A DNA stretch of 19,547 nt from contig JAVEZR010000014.1 in NCBI GenBank assembly GCA_034002865.1, forward strand, positions 1-19,547, written 5' to 3'. How positions within the stretch are numbered: position 1 is the stretch's first letter; each line of letters opens with the position of its first letter. Source of the stretch: UBA5209 sp034002865 (GTDB taxonomy: Bacteria; Patescibacteriota; Dojkabacteria; SC72). Below the pieces are notes generated by a model. The model was not told where the DNA came from and ran no database searches. It saw only the letters and a list, made by a program, of their open reading frames with translations. Position numbers and translations under genes: made by a program. Shown here piece by piece: positions 1-7,992 of this stretch.

Positions 1-537
<537 letters not shown>

Positions 538-667
538 TTTTTACTATATCTATTCAGTTTTGAGTGTACAAACACTCTCTAGCTCTTTAGAATTTAAAGT
601 CCTGAAGATTACTACTAGTAATAGTGGTATTCGTCAGGCGACAGATATTTAAATGTTAGATTTTTGT
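538..667 (+). other. 23S-5S internal transcribed spacer
   Basis: No tRNA lies in this spacer. It holds a 6-bp hairpin (GAGTGT 562-567 with ACACTC 572-577, loop ACAA), a weak 5-bp hairpin (ATTAC 608-612 with GTAAT 618-622), and the left arm of a long inverted repeat that ends inside the 5S gene (631-643). These are likely processing structures of the precursor rRNA; that role is inferred. Confidence 0.7.
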
Positions 668-677
668 CGCCTGGCGA
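631..677 (+). repeat. Inverted repeat spanning the 5S 5' boundary
   Basis: Arms 631-643 and 665-677 are reverse complements over 13 positions, with one G-U wobble (634/674) and a 21-nt AT-rich loop. The right arm contains the 5' strand of 5S helix I (670-677), which in mature 5S pairs with 778-785. The two pairings are mutually exclusive, so the precursor can hold the 5S 5' strand in a different helix before the 3' strand is transcribed. Seen directly; function inferred. Confidence 0.8.
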
Positions 678-787
678 TTGTAGCGGAGCGGAACTACCTG
701 ATCTCCATCCCGAACTCAGAAGTAAAACGTTCCAGCGCCGAAAATACTCGGACCTTTGGTCCCGGGAAGATAGGTCATTGCCAGGAT
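668..787 (+). rRNA. rrf: 5S rRNA
   Basis: Complete 5S rRNA of about 120 nt. Helix I is formed by CCTGGCGAT (670-678) with ATTGCCAGG (777-785). The conserved CCATCCCGAACTCAGAAGT (706-724) and the AGCGCCGA loop segment (734-741) are present. The exact ends are uncertain by a few bases. It is followed at once by an intrinsic terminator, so it is the last gene of the rRNA operon. An open reading frame (653-847) crosses it and is not a gene. Confidence 0.95.
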
Positions 788-800
788 TTTAGAATTCGAC

Positions 801-827
801 AACCCCACTTGAAAGAGTGGGGTTTTT
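801..827 (+). terminator. Intrinsic terminator of the rRNA operon
   Basis: Perfect 9-bp stem AACCCCACT (801-809) with AGTGGGGTT (816-824), six-base loop, T-run 823-827. It lies 14 bases after the 5S 3' end. Confidence 0.93.
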
Positions 828-1166
828 ACTTATATAGGTCTTTTTAACCAAACAGTCTAAAAGTACAGTGTAACGTTTTCTTCCTCTGGTGTAGGGCTTT
901 CCCCTTGTCACTCAATATGCGTAACATTCACATTTTGCCCCCCTTATTCAAGAGCTGGAGTTCGGTTCACCCTTTACCCCTCTGTCGCTTACAGAGATTC
1001 GTGTTGAAAATTTGTTGTTAATTAGAGGGCTAAAATGTAGTAGTAAATATTTACTCATCATAGGGTCTCGTATAAAGAAAAAGGGAACAGTTTTGAATTA
1101 AAACAGCATATGGTATATTAAATCAGCTCTCTCAGCTATAGGTTACCTAAATTTATATCTAAAACC
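828..1166. other. Intergenic stretch without a recognised gene
   Basis: I find no convincing ORF, tRNA, RNase P, tmRNA or SRP signature on either strand. It contains a 6-bp hairpin (CTCTGT 980-985 with ACAGAG 991-996), a perfect 14-bp palindrome AGTAAATATTTACT (1042-1055), and a likely promoter for the next gene at 1093-1119. The part 880-990 is pyrimidine-rich on the + strand and looks unlike the coding DNA around it. Confidence 0.6.
1093..1119 (+). promoter_or_regulatory. Probable promoter of the TMPK-like gene
   Basis: TTGAAT (1093-1098), 15-bp spacer, TATATT (1114-1119) with an extended -10 TGG (1111-1113). The short spacer is partly compensated by the TGn element. The start site would be near 1126, giving a leader of about 40 nt. 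Inferred from motif only. Confidence 0.4.
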
Positions 1167-2165
1167 ATGTCAGAATATCTCTCAGTAGATTTTGAAGGTG
1201 GTGATCAAGTTGGAAAAGGAGATGCTGTTAGGAACCTCTCTTTGGAACTTGCGAGTGAGGGTTTGAATGTAACAGTTGTTTCTTTCCCTTGCTACGCAAC
1301 GCCTGTAGGATTTTCTGTTAGAAAAGTTCTTAAAGAGGATCTTCTAAGTAAATATGATATGTCTTTAAAAGATGCTACTACTGCTAAAATGGCTCTTTTT
1401 TCTCTAAATAGGCTTGAGGTATTAAACTCAATCCTTTCTAGTGAAAAGAGTGACATATATCTGTTTGATAGAGGACCTTTTAGTAATGCACTTACGATAG
1501 CGTACGCAATATCAACAGGGCTTTCTCCCGAGTATAAAGAGGAGCTCGCTTCAAAGGCTCTCTCTTTAGATTCTTACTTTAGAGAGAGTTTAGATATAGA
1601 TAAATGTGTAGTAAGGCTATGCAATACCGGTTGTACTTGGTCTAAAGAGAGAGAAGAGGATACAGATTTGCATGAATCTAGGGATGTTCAAGAGATAAGT
1701 GATTCAATATATACAATATTTTCAAACATGCTAGGTGATAGTTGGATAGATATCCCAAGTAAAAATAGGGATGGTTGGAGGGATAGGGGTGAGATTACTA
1801 AAGAGTGTTTGGAATTTGTAAAGAAAAAGTACAATATATCCTCTGTAGAGACTTCTAAGAGGCCAAATTACTTTTCAGTTGTTCAGACATTACAAAATCT
1901 GTACAGAGGCTCTACAGTGGATTCTAGGGCCTTGGATTTGTTCATGAGTAGCATAGGTAGTAACAACAAGCAGTTGATGTATGAAATCTCAGAAGTAATA
2001 TCTAAGCAAGTAGTAAATTCTGCTAAAGATATTACGTGGTACAATAGTGAGATAGAGAGGTCTGTGAGAGATATGTTTGATGATATCCCTGAGCTACTTT
2101 TTCTTCTAGAGGAGCTGTATGGAGAGGATTTTGTAATTAAATTTCTTAGATCTGTAGAGAAATGA
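1167..2165 (+). CDS. Thymidylate kinase-like P-loop kinase with C-terminal extension
   Basis: Likely a nucleoside monophosphate kinase of the thymidylate kinase superfamily (dTMP + ATP to dTDP), cytosolic. Seen: P-loop EGGDQVGKGD at residues 10-19, an FPCYATPVG segment (40-48) matching the FPxYxTPTG element of eukaryote-type TMPKs, and the DRGPFSNALTIAY element (101-113) in the place of the nucleotide-binding DR motif. A charged stretch SKEREEDTD (159-167) may be the LID. The P-loop Ser/Thr after the lysine is Gly18, closer to the adenylate kinase style GKGT but with Asp19. The kinase fold should end near residue 225; residues 226-332 form an extra, predicted helical part I do not recognise, so the protein is over 100 residues longer than a usual TMPK. 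ATG 1167 has no Shine-Dalgarno. Its TGA overlaps the nth ATG. A non-canonical or pseudo-kinase role is possible. Confidence 0.75.
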   Translation: MSEYLSVDFEGGDQVGKGDAVRNLSLELASEGLNVTVVSFPCYATPVGFSVRKVLKEDLLSKYDMSLKDATTAKMALFSLNRLEVLNSILSSEKSDIYLFDRGPFSNALTIAYAISTGLSPEYKEELASKALSLDSYFRESLDIDKCVVRLCNTGCTWSKEREEDTDLHESRDVQEISDSIYTIFSNMLGDSWIDIPSKNRDGWRDRGEITKECLEFVKKKYNISSVETSKRPNYFSVVQTLQNLYRGSTVDSRALDLFMSSIGSNNKQLMYEISEVISKQVVNSAKDITWYNSEIERSVRDMFDDIPELLFLLEELYGEDFVIKFLRSVEK

Positions 2166-2788
2166 GGAAGAAAGATTTGGCTAATAGATTACTTCTTGAA
2201 GTCCAAAAAATATTCCCTTTAGCTCAAACAGAGCTTACTAATTGGTCCACACCTTTTCAATTTCTTGTATGTATAGTACTTTCTGCACAGACTACTGATA
2301 TACAGGTAAACAAGGTAACGAAGAAACTCTTCTCCAAATATCCAGATGCACATGCCCTCTCTTTAGCTAACCTAGAGGAATTACGACATACCCTAGGGGG
2401 TATTAACTACTACAAAACAAAATCTAAGCATATATTAGAAATGTCTAAGATATTACATAGGGAGTACAAAGGACAGCCTCCTGTAATGCTCTCTAAGCTC
2501 TTAAAATTACCAGGTGTAGGTTACAAGACAGCAAATGTCTTCCTTAATGATCTGTACAAATCAAATCAAGGCATTGCAGTAGATACCCATGTCTTAAGAG
2601 TAGCAAGAGCATACGGATTAACTAAACATACAGACCCTACAAAGATATCACATGATTTAGAGAAACTCTTTAAGAGAGAGGATTGGTACAAAGTTAATTC
2701 TACTTTTGTCCTCTACGGTAGATACATTCTTAAAGCAAAGAAACCTGATATGGAAAGGGTTGTTTTAAAGGAGTATTTGGTGATATAA
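2162..2788 (+). CDS. nth: Endonuclease III (base-excision repair), Fe-S-less
   Basis: DNA glycosylase/AP lyase of the HhH-GPD family that removes oxidised pyrimidines and cuts the abasic site. Seen: LSAQTTD (40-46), the helix-hairpin-helix LPGVGYKTANV (116-126) with catalytic Lys122, and VDTHVLRV (140-147) with catalytic Asp141. The length, 208 residues, equals the family norm. The C-terminal region that normally binds a [4Fe-4S] cluster (C-x6-C-x2-C-x5-C) is still there after GRY (186-188) but has no cysteine at all; the only cysteine is Cys37. The start ATG overlaps the upstream TGA (ATGA), so translation is probably coupled to the TMPK-like gene. The end of the gene carries the rpsA promoter. 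Confidence 0.92.
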   Translation: MRKKDLANRLLLEVQKIFPLAQTELTNWSTPFQFLVCIVLSAQTTDIQVNKVTKKLFSKYPDAHALSLANLEELRHTLGGINYYKTKSKHILEMSKILHREYKGQPPVMLSKLLKLPGVGYKTANVFLNDLYKSNQGIAVDTHVLRVARAYGLTKHTDPTKISHDLEKLFKREDWYKVNSTFVLYGRYILKAKKPDMERVVLKEYLVI

Positions 2789-2789
2789 T
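2781..2789 (+). promoter_or_regulatory. Extended -10 promoter of rpsA
   Basis: TGATATAAT overlaps the nth stop codon (TAA 2786-2788). No good -35 is visible at the usual distance. The start site would be near 2796, giving a leader of about 67 nt. The same ten bases TGATATAATT recur before clpC and the tRNA genes. Confidence 0.6.
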
Positions 2790-2817
2790 TGCGTCGCAGA
2801 GTAAATATTTTAGTTGT

Positions 2818-2856
2818 ATGTATGTAATGCTGCTAATTCATACATCGCCATAAGGA
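2818..2856 (+). promoter_or_regulatory. rpsA leader hairpin and Shine-Dalgarno
   Basis: ATGTATG (2818-2824) pairs with CATACAT (2839-2845) across a 14-nt loop. It is followed by AAGGA (2852-2856), six bases before the ATG at 2863. This is one of only two clear Shine-Dalgarno sequences in the window. A hairpin just upstream of the ribosome site could serve S1 autoregulation; that is inference. Confidence 0.5.
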
Positions 2857-2862
2857 ATATAT

Positions 2863-4095
2863 ATGGTTAATACAAAAACAAAGAGTACAGATGCTAAAGA
2901 CACATCTTTGTATTCACAGCTAGATCAATTTCTAGCAGACAGTTCCCAAAAGATTAAACAGCTCACAAAAGGAGAAATCGTAGAAGGAGAAATCGTAGAC
3001 ATCAATAACGGTGTAATAATTGTTGATGTAGGTTTCAAATCAGAGGGAGTAATTGCAGGTAAAGAGCTTAAGAGTGATACCCTTGATTGGACAACATTAG
3101 AGGTAGGAGACAAAATCCTTGTATATGTTGTTAAGCCTGAAGATGATAAAGGGCAGTTAGTACTCTCCATTAGGAGAACACAACAGGCTAGTGCATGGTT
3201 AGCATTGGAGAATGCAAGAAAGAATAACGAAGTAGTAGAAGCTGTAGTTGTAGAATCCAATAACGGAGGATTAATTGTAGAGATTGGTAAAGGTATTAGA
3301 GGCTTCATTCCAACATCTCAACTTGATGCAACTAGGGTATATGCTAACGGTGTAAGACAGGTTGGCAAAGATATCTCCTCTAGAGTTCAAAAGAGACTTA
3401 ACTCATTAATAGGAGAGGGTATTAAAACAAGAATCATTGAATTAGATAGAGAGAAGAACAGAATAATACTCTCTGAGAAGATGGTAACCCAAGCAAGAGA
3501 CTTAGAGAAGAGAGCAAAGACACTTAAGAAAGTAAAAGAGAGTGATGTATTAGAGGGTACAGTAAGTGGTATTACACCATTTGGTATCTTTGTTAATGCT
3601 CAAGGCCTTGAAGGACTTGTTCATCTCTCTGAGCTTTCATGGGACAAGGTGGAAGATATAGGAGCAATATACTCTGTAGGACAGAAAGTAGATGTAATGG
3701 TAATAGGGCTAACAGATGGTGGTAAGAGAGTAGCTTACAGTGTAAAGAGATTGCAACAAGATCCATGGTCACAAGCAATATCTCAATTTAAGGTTGGAGA
3801 TATTGTAGATGGTGAAGTCCAAAAGGTAGTCCCTTACGGTGCATTTGTAAGAATAGGGGAAGGTCTAAATGGTTTAATACATATCTCTGAGCTTTCAGAT
3901 AAGCTTGTTAAAAATCCGGAAGATATTGTTAAGACAGGCCAACCAGTAAAGGTAAAGATACTTTCCATCTCCTCTACAGAGAGACACTTAGGTTTAAGTC
4001 TAAAAGCTACAGATAGTACAGCTAAGACAGTAGAGCTAAATGAAGAAGAGCTCTCAGAAGCAGTAGATGCAGCAATAGATGCAGAGATAAAATAG
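2863..4095 (+). CDS. rpsA: 30S ribosomal protein S1 (four S1 domains)
   Basis: RNA-binding protein of the small ribosomal subunit that helps mRNA binding. Four OB-fold S1 repeats are visible at about residues 36-104, 122-207, 226-296 and 310-382. Repeats 3 and 4 are the most canonical (GTVSGITPFGIFV ... GLVHLSELS and GEVQKVVPYGAFV ... GLIHISELS). The four-repeat, 410-residue form resembles S1 of Gram-positive bacteria rather than the six-repeat E. coli protein. An acidic tail follows residue 390. It has its own promoter inside the nth end, a real Shine-Dalgarno and its own terminator, so it is a single-gene unit. Whether it is stably ribosome-bound cannot be read from sequence. Confidence 0.93.
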   Translation: MVNTKTKSTDAKDTSLYSQLDQFLADSSQKIKQLTKGEIVEGEIVDINNGVIIVDVGFKSEGVIAGKELKSDTLDWTTLEVGDKILVYVVKPEDDKGQLVLSIRRTQQASAWLALENARKNNEVVEAVVVESNNGGLIVEIGKGIRGFIPTSQLDATRVYANGVRQVGKDISSRVQKRLNSLIGEGIKTRIIELDREKNRIILSEKMVTQARDLEKRAKTLKKVKESDVLEGTVSGITPFGIFVNAQGLEGLVHLSELSWDKVEDIGAIYSVGQKVDVMVIGLTDGGKRVAYSVKRLQQDPWSQAISQFKVGDIVDGEVQKVVPYGAFVRIGEGLNGLIHISELSDKLVKNPEDIVKTGQPVKVKILSISSTERHLGLSLKATDSTAKTVELNEEELSEAVDAAIDAEIK

Positions 4096-4110
4096 TTTGA
4101 TATTTTACAA

Positions 4111-4136
4111 AGGGGGCTTAAAAGCCCCCTTTTTTT
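4111..4136 (+). terminator. Intrinsic terminator of rpsA
   Basis: Strong GC stem AGGGGGCTT (4111-4119) with AAGCCCCCT (4122-4130), followed by a T-run to 4136. The T-run ends at the first base of the clpC extended -10. Confidence 0.96.
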
Positions 4137-4144
4137 GATATAAT
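4136..4144 (+). promoter_or_regulatory. Extended -10 promoter of clpC, leaderless
   Basis: TGATATAAT directly after the rpsA terminator T-run; the -35 region would lie inside the terminator stem. Transcription should start 6-7 bases downstream, at or next to the ATG at 4150, so the mRNA is probably leaderless. Confidence 0.6.
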
Positions 4145-4149
4145 TGAGT

Positions 4150-6618
4150 ATGAAAAGAATAACAAGAAGCCATATATTCTCAAGGCTAAGTAAAAATGCA
4201 AAAATCTCGATTAGAAATGCCTCAATAATAGCAGAGCATCTAAAGAGTAGATCTGTAGAGCCGGAGCATCTTTTGGTAGGTATATTCTTTAATGATAATG
4301 CACTAGCAACGAAGATAGTATTAGCGATGGGCTTTAACACTAAAGATACACTTAGCAAGGTATTGGGAGTATCTAAGATAGATTTAATCTCTGATACTAA
4401 TGTACCTAGAGAGGTAAAATTCTCTAAGAATTCACAAACGGTACTAAGAAAAGCCTTCGACTGGTCTCAAAGATACTCTCATGTATATGTAGGGACAGAG
4501 CACCTAATGCTTTCCATACTTGAATCCCCGGACCTCTTTATCAAAGATTTAGCTAAGTATGGTTTAGATATTAAAAAATTCCAGAAACAGCTCTCAGAAT
4601 ATGCTACATATCCATTGGGTGTATTAGCGAAGCCAGAATACAATCAATTAGGCTCAAGAGAGGGAGGTTTGCTAGAGGTAATCGGGAAGAATTTGGTAGA
4701 TTTAGCAAGAGATGGTAAGTTAGATCCACTGGTAGGAAGAGAGGATGAGCTAAATGACATTGTAAAAATACTAAGTAGAAGGAGAAAGAATAATCCGGTT
4801 GTAGTAGGTGACGCTGGTGTAGGAAAAACAGTTCTTGTAGAAGGACTTGCACAAAAGATAGCGGATGGAAAAGTACCACCAGCACTTAGAGATATGAAAA
4901 TAGTTTCCTTAGATGTAGCAAGTATAATGGCGGGTAGTAAGATGAGGGGAGATGTGGAAGAGAAAGTCTTAGAGATAGTAAATGAGGTTGTAGAATCAAC
5001 TAACACAATACTTTTCATAGATGAAATACATACAATCCTAACCTCAGGTATGCCTGGAAGCTCCTCTGAGATTGTCTCAATCCTTAAACCTGCACTTCTA
5101 AGAGACGATTTTAGATGTATAGGGGCAACCACTACAGATGAATATTCTGGATATTTTGAAAGTGATAACGCTCTTGCAAGAAGATTCCAACCAATATTTC
5201 TCAAAGAGCCTTCCATAGATGAGACAGTACAGATATTAAAAAATCTTAAACCAATACTAGAAGCCCATCACAGTATAAATATTAGTGATGAAGCATTACT
5301 TCTCTCTGCAACCCTCTCAGATAGGTATATAAGTGATAGATATCTACCAGATAAGGCAATAGATTTACTAGATGAAGCAAGTGCAACAAAACGCCTTAGT
5401 ATAGAAGGTGAGTATGAGGTACTCTCCTCTATGATTTCTAAACTAAGAGGTATTCAGAATGCAAAAGAGGAATATATCCTTAAAGGAAGGATGGAATCTG
5501 CGGTAAATCTTAAGAAAGAAGAAGCTACTCTTAAAAGGAAGATTTCAGGGTTAGAGGCCGAAAGAGAACAGAGGAAGAGAAAAAAGAGCAGTGTCGTAAA
5601 TAGTGATGATATTAGAAGAGTAGTCTCAAGTTGGACAGGGATACCACTTAATACCTTAGGAATAAAAGAGAAAAGTGTCTTACTAAAGTTAGATGATAAA
5701 CTTAATTCTTCTGTAATTGGACAGAAAGAGGCTGTAAAGAGTGTAGTCTTTGCAATTAAAAGAGCCAGAACAGGAATATCAGATGTAAATAGGCCTTGGG
5801 CATCATTCCTTTTCCTTGGTCCAACAGGTGTAGGTAAGACAGAGTTAGCTAAAGTATTAGCTAGAGAACTGTTCGGAACAGAGGAGAAGTTGGTACAGAT
5901 AGATATGAGTGAAATGATGGAAATGCATAGCGTTTCTAAACTAATAGGCTCACCTCCAGGCTATGTAGGATATCAAGAGGGAGGATGGCTTACAGAAAGA
6001 GTAAGAAGAAATCCTCATAGCGTAATACTTTTTGATGAAATAGAAAAAGCCCATCCAGATGTTCTAAATATACTACTTCAGATATTAGAGTATGGTCATT
6101 TAACAGATGGAAGGGGTAGGAGAGTAAACTTTAAAAATACCATAGTCATACTTACCTCAAATATAGGTGCAGAAGAGATAGGTAGAGATAGGGTACTGGG
6201 CTTCTCTAAGGAAGAGAAAGCCGTTAGAAGTAAGACAAATGCAGAGCAGGCATATAGCGCTATGAAATCAGCATTAATGGGAGAGTTAAGAAAGACATTA
6301 AGACCAGAGCTACTTAACAGATTAGATGATACTGTAATCTTTAGAGCATTAAATACAAGAGATGTAAGAAAGATTTTAGATATACTGCTTACAGAATTAA
6401 ATGAAAGATTAGAAGAGCATAATATTACAATATCTTTAACCAAACCATTAACATCATATATTGTAAAGGAGGGTTTTAGTGATGAGTACGGTGCAAGACC
6501 TCTTCGAAGAGTACTCCAAGATATAGTAGAAAGTCAGGTAGCAGATTACATACTTAAGAATGGAAAGCCCGGAGAGATTCTCTTAGATCTTAAAAAGGGT
6601 AAGGTAGTTATAAAATAA
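4150..6618 (+). CDS. clpC: ATP-dependent Clp protease ATPase subunit ClpC
   Basis: Class I HSP100 unfoldase that feeds substrates to ClpP. Domain order for the 822-residue product: N-terminal Clp-N repeats (about 5-150); first AAA+ module with Walker A GDAGVGKT (220-227), Walker B FIDE (289-292) and ARR finger (343-345); a short middle coiled coil (about 425-480), too short for ClpB; second AAA+ module with GPTGVGKT (557-564), LFDE (627-630) and pore loop GYVG (604-607). The LGF tripeptide (683-685) sits where ClpC and ClpA dock on ClpP. The first-module pore loop reads SKMRGD where KYRGE is usual, so the pore tyrosine is Met265. I chose ATG 4150 rather than the in-frame TTG 4144, because the latter lies inside the -10 box. 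radA follows after 23 bases and is probably co-transcribed. Confidence 0.93.
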   Translation: MKRITRSHIFSRLSKNAKISIRNASIIAEHLKSRSVEPEHLLVGIFFNDNALATKIVLAMGFNTKDTLSKVLGVSKIDLISDTNVPREVKFSKNSQTVLRKAFDWSQRYSHVYVGTEHLMLSILESPDLFIKDLAKYGLDIKKFQKQLSEYATYPLGVLAKPEYNQLGSREGGLLEVIGKNLVDLARDGKLDPLVGREDELNDIVKILSRRRKNNPVVVGDAGVGKTVLVEGLAQKIADGKVPPALRDMKIVSLDVASIMAGSKMRGDVEEKVLEIVNEVVESTNTILFIDEIHTILTSGMPGSSSEIVSILKPALLRDDFRCIGATTTDEYSGYFESDNALARRFQPIFLKEPSIDETVQILKNLKPILEAHHSINISDEALLLSATLSDRYISDRYLPDKAIDLLDEASATKRLSIEGEYEVLSSMISKLRGIQNAKEEYILKGRMESAVNLKKEEATLKRKISGLEAEREQRKRKKSSVVNSDDIRRVVSSWTGIPLNTLGIKEKSVLLKLDDKLNSSVIGQKEAVKSVVFAIKRARTGISDVNRPWASFLFLGPTGVGKTELAKVLARELFGTEEKLVQIDMSEMMEMHSVSKLIGSPPGYVGYQEGGWLTERVRRNPHSVILFDEIEKAHPDVLNILLQILEYGHLTDGRGRRVNFKNTIVILTSNIGAEEIGRDRVLGFSKEEKAVRSKTNAEQAYSAMKSALMGELRKTLRPELLNRLDDTVIFRALNTRDVRKILDILLTELNERLEEHNITISLTKPLTSYIVKEGFSDEYGARPLRRVLQDIVESQVADYILKNGKPGEILLDLKKGKVVIK

Positions 6619-6641
6619 CTAATTTAGTATATCGCTGAAAT

Positions 6642-7985
6642 ATGAAATATTTGTGTAGCTCTTGTGGTGCAGAATCACTTAGATGGTCAGGAAAGTGTAG
6701 TGTATGTAACGAATGGGGGACATTAGAGGAGGTAGAAGAGAGTATTGTAATGCCAGATTCTAATAAATCAAACATTAAAGCCGACTATAAGGCCATTACA
6801 AAGTACAAGACAAAAGCCTCTAGTAAGCAGGAGTCATCTGGTCGTACCAGTACAGGCTTTAAAGAGTTTGATAGAGTACTAGGAGGTGGTTTTGTACAGG
6901 GCGAGGTCGTACTCATAAGTGGAGAGCCGGGTGTAGGTAAGTCCACAATGCTCCTTCAGGTTGCACTAAATCTCTCTCCAGACAAAAAGATCCTTTATGT
7001 ATGCGGAGAGGAATCTCCCTCTCAGCTGTACTCTAGATTAGAGAGATTAGCAGTAAAGGATAGTAAACCAGAGAATATCTTTGTTACTAACGACATCTTA
7101 GTTGAGAATATATATAACCTTGTAAGTGAGAAGGAGTTCGATCTTTTAATAGTAGACTCAATACAAAGTGTAACCTCACAAACATCTAAAGGATATCCCG
7201 GAAGCATTAGTCAGGTTAGGGCCTCAGGATCGATTTTAACAAGACTTTCTAAAATAACTGGTGTACCAACTATACTTGTAGGGCAAATAAATAAAGGGGG
7301 AGATATCGCAGGACCGAAGATATTAGAACACATCGTAGATTGTGTCCTATATATAGAGGGAGGAGAGTTTAACCAGTACAGAATACTTAGAGGTATGAAG
7401 AATAGGTTTGGATCTACGAATGAAATAGGGGTATTTGAAATGAGCTCTAACGGTCTAAATGAAGTAGGTAATCCATCTTTAGTATTTCTAGATAGTAAAT
7501 CCGCAGTATCAGGTAGTGCCATAGGGGCAATACTTCAAGGCTCTAGGGTTGTATTTGTTGAAGTACAAGCACTAGTAGTAGAGAGAGTTGGCGAACCGGG
7601 CCCTCTTAGAAGAGTAGCTAACGGTATAAAGAAGCCTCGTTTAGATATGCTTTGTGCAGTCCTTTCTAGAAGAGGAGGAGTATTTCTAGGAGATAAAGAT
7701 GTGTTTGTTAACGTGGTAGGAGGTATTACAGTCTCAGATCCTGCAGTAGACTTAGCCGTATGTGCTGCTATTAAATCAGCAGTTAAAGATTCTGTATTAG
7801 ATAAAGACTCTATATATTTTGGAGAGGTAGGTCTAACAGGTGAAGTAAGAGGAACATGGGGCCTAGAGTCTGTCCTTTCAGAGGCATCAAGGGTTGGATA
7901 CAAGTCAGTACATATAGGAAACACTACGTTTAAAGGCAAAGATGGCTTACAGGTATCTGTTGTAAAGCTTATCAAGAATATATAA
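6642..7985 (+). CDS. radA: DNA repair protein RadA (Sms)
   Basis: Branch-migration helicase acting in homologous recombination, a RecA paralogue. Seen: N-terminal zinc finger C5-x2-C8 ... C19-x2-C22; RecA-like core with Walker A SGEPGVGKST (93-102); Walker B LLIVDS (168-173); the RadA-specific KNRFG motif (253-257); and a C-terminal Lon-protease-like domain (about 270-447) that in RadA is structural, not proteolytic. The 447-residue length matches the family. ATG 6642 lies 23 bases behind clpC with no Shine-Dalgarno. In many bacteria radA also neighbours clpC, so the pair is a conserved arrangement. No terminator follows directly. Confidence 0.95.
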   Translation: MKYLCSSCGAESLRWSGKCSVCNEWGTLEEVEESIVMPDSNKSNIKADYKAITKYKTKASSKQESSGRTSTGFKEFDRVLGGGFVQGEVVLISGEPGVGKSTMLLQVALNLSPDKKILYVCGEESPSQLYSRLERLAVKDSKPENIFVTNDILVENIYNLVSEKEFDLLIVDSIQSVTSQTSKGYPGSISQVRASGSILTRLSKITGVPTILVGQINKGGDIAGPKILEHIVDCVLYIEGGEFNQYRILRGMKNRFGSTNEIGVFEMSSNGLNEVGNPSLVFLDSKSAVSGSAIGAILQGSRVVFVEVQALVVERVGEPGPLRRVANGIKKPRLDMLCAVLSRRGGVFLGDKDVFVNVVGGITVSDPAVDLAVCAAIKSAVKDSVLDKDSIYFGEVGLTGEVRGTWGLESVLSEASRVGYKSVHIGNTTFKGKDGLQVSVVKLIKNI

Positions 7986-7992
7986 AATTTTG

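Noticed and set aside
653..847. 64-codon ORF after the 23S rRNA
   Set aside because: It runs through the 5S rRNA and its terminator; the nucleotide sequence is conserved as RNA, so the ORF is a by-product.
880..1010. Possible RNase P RNA or other RNA on the minus strand (a GGGTGAA and a GGGGAAAGCCC segment)
   Set aside because: The remaining conserved RNase P elements and their spacing are missing, and I could not build a consistent fold.
2163..2165. TGA recoded as an amino acid, as in some CPR lineages
   Set aside because: TGA ends the TMPK-like gene exactly where nth starts (ATGA), and no in-frame TGA interrupts the other genes.
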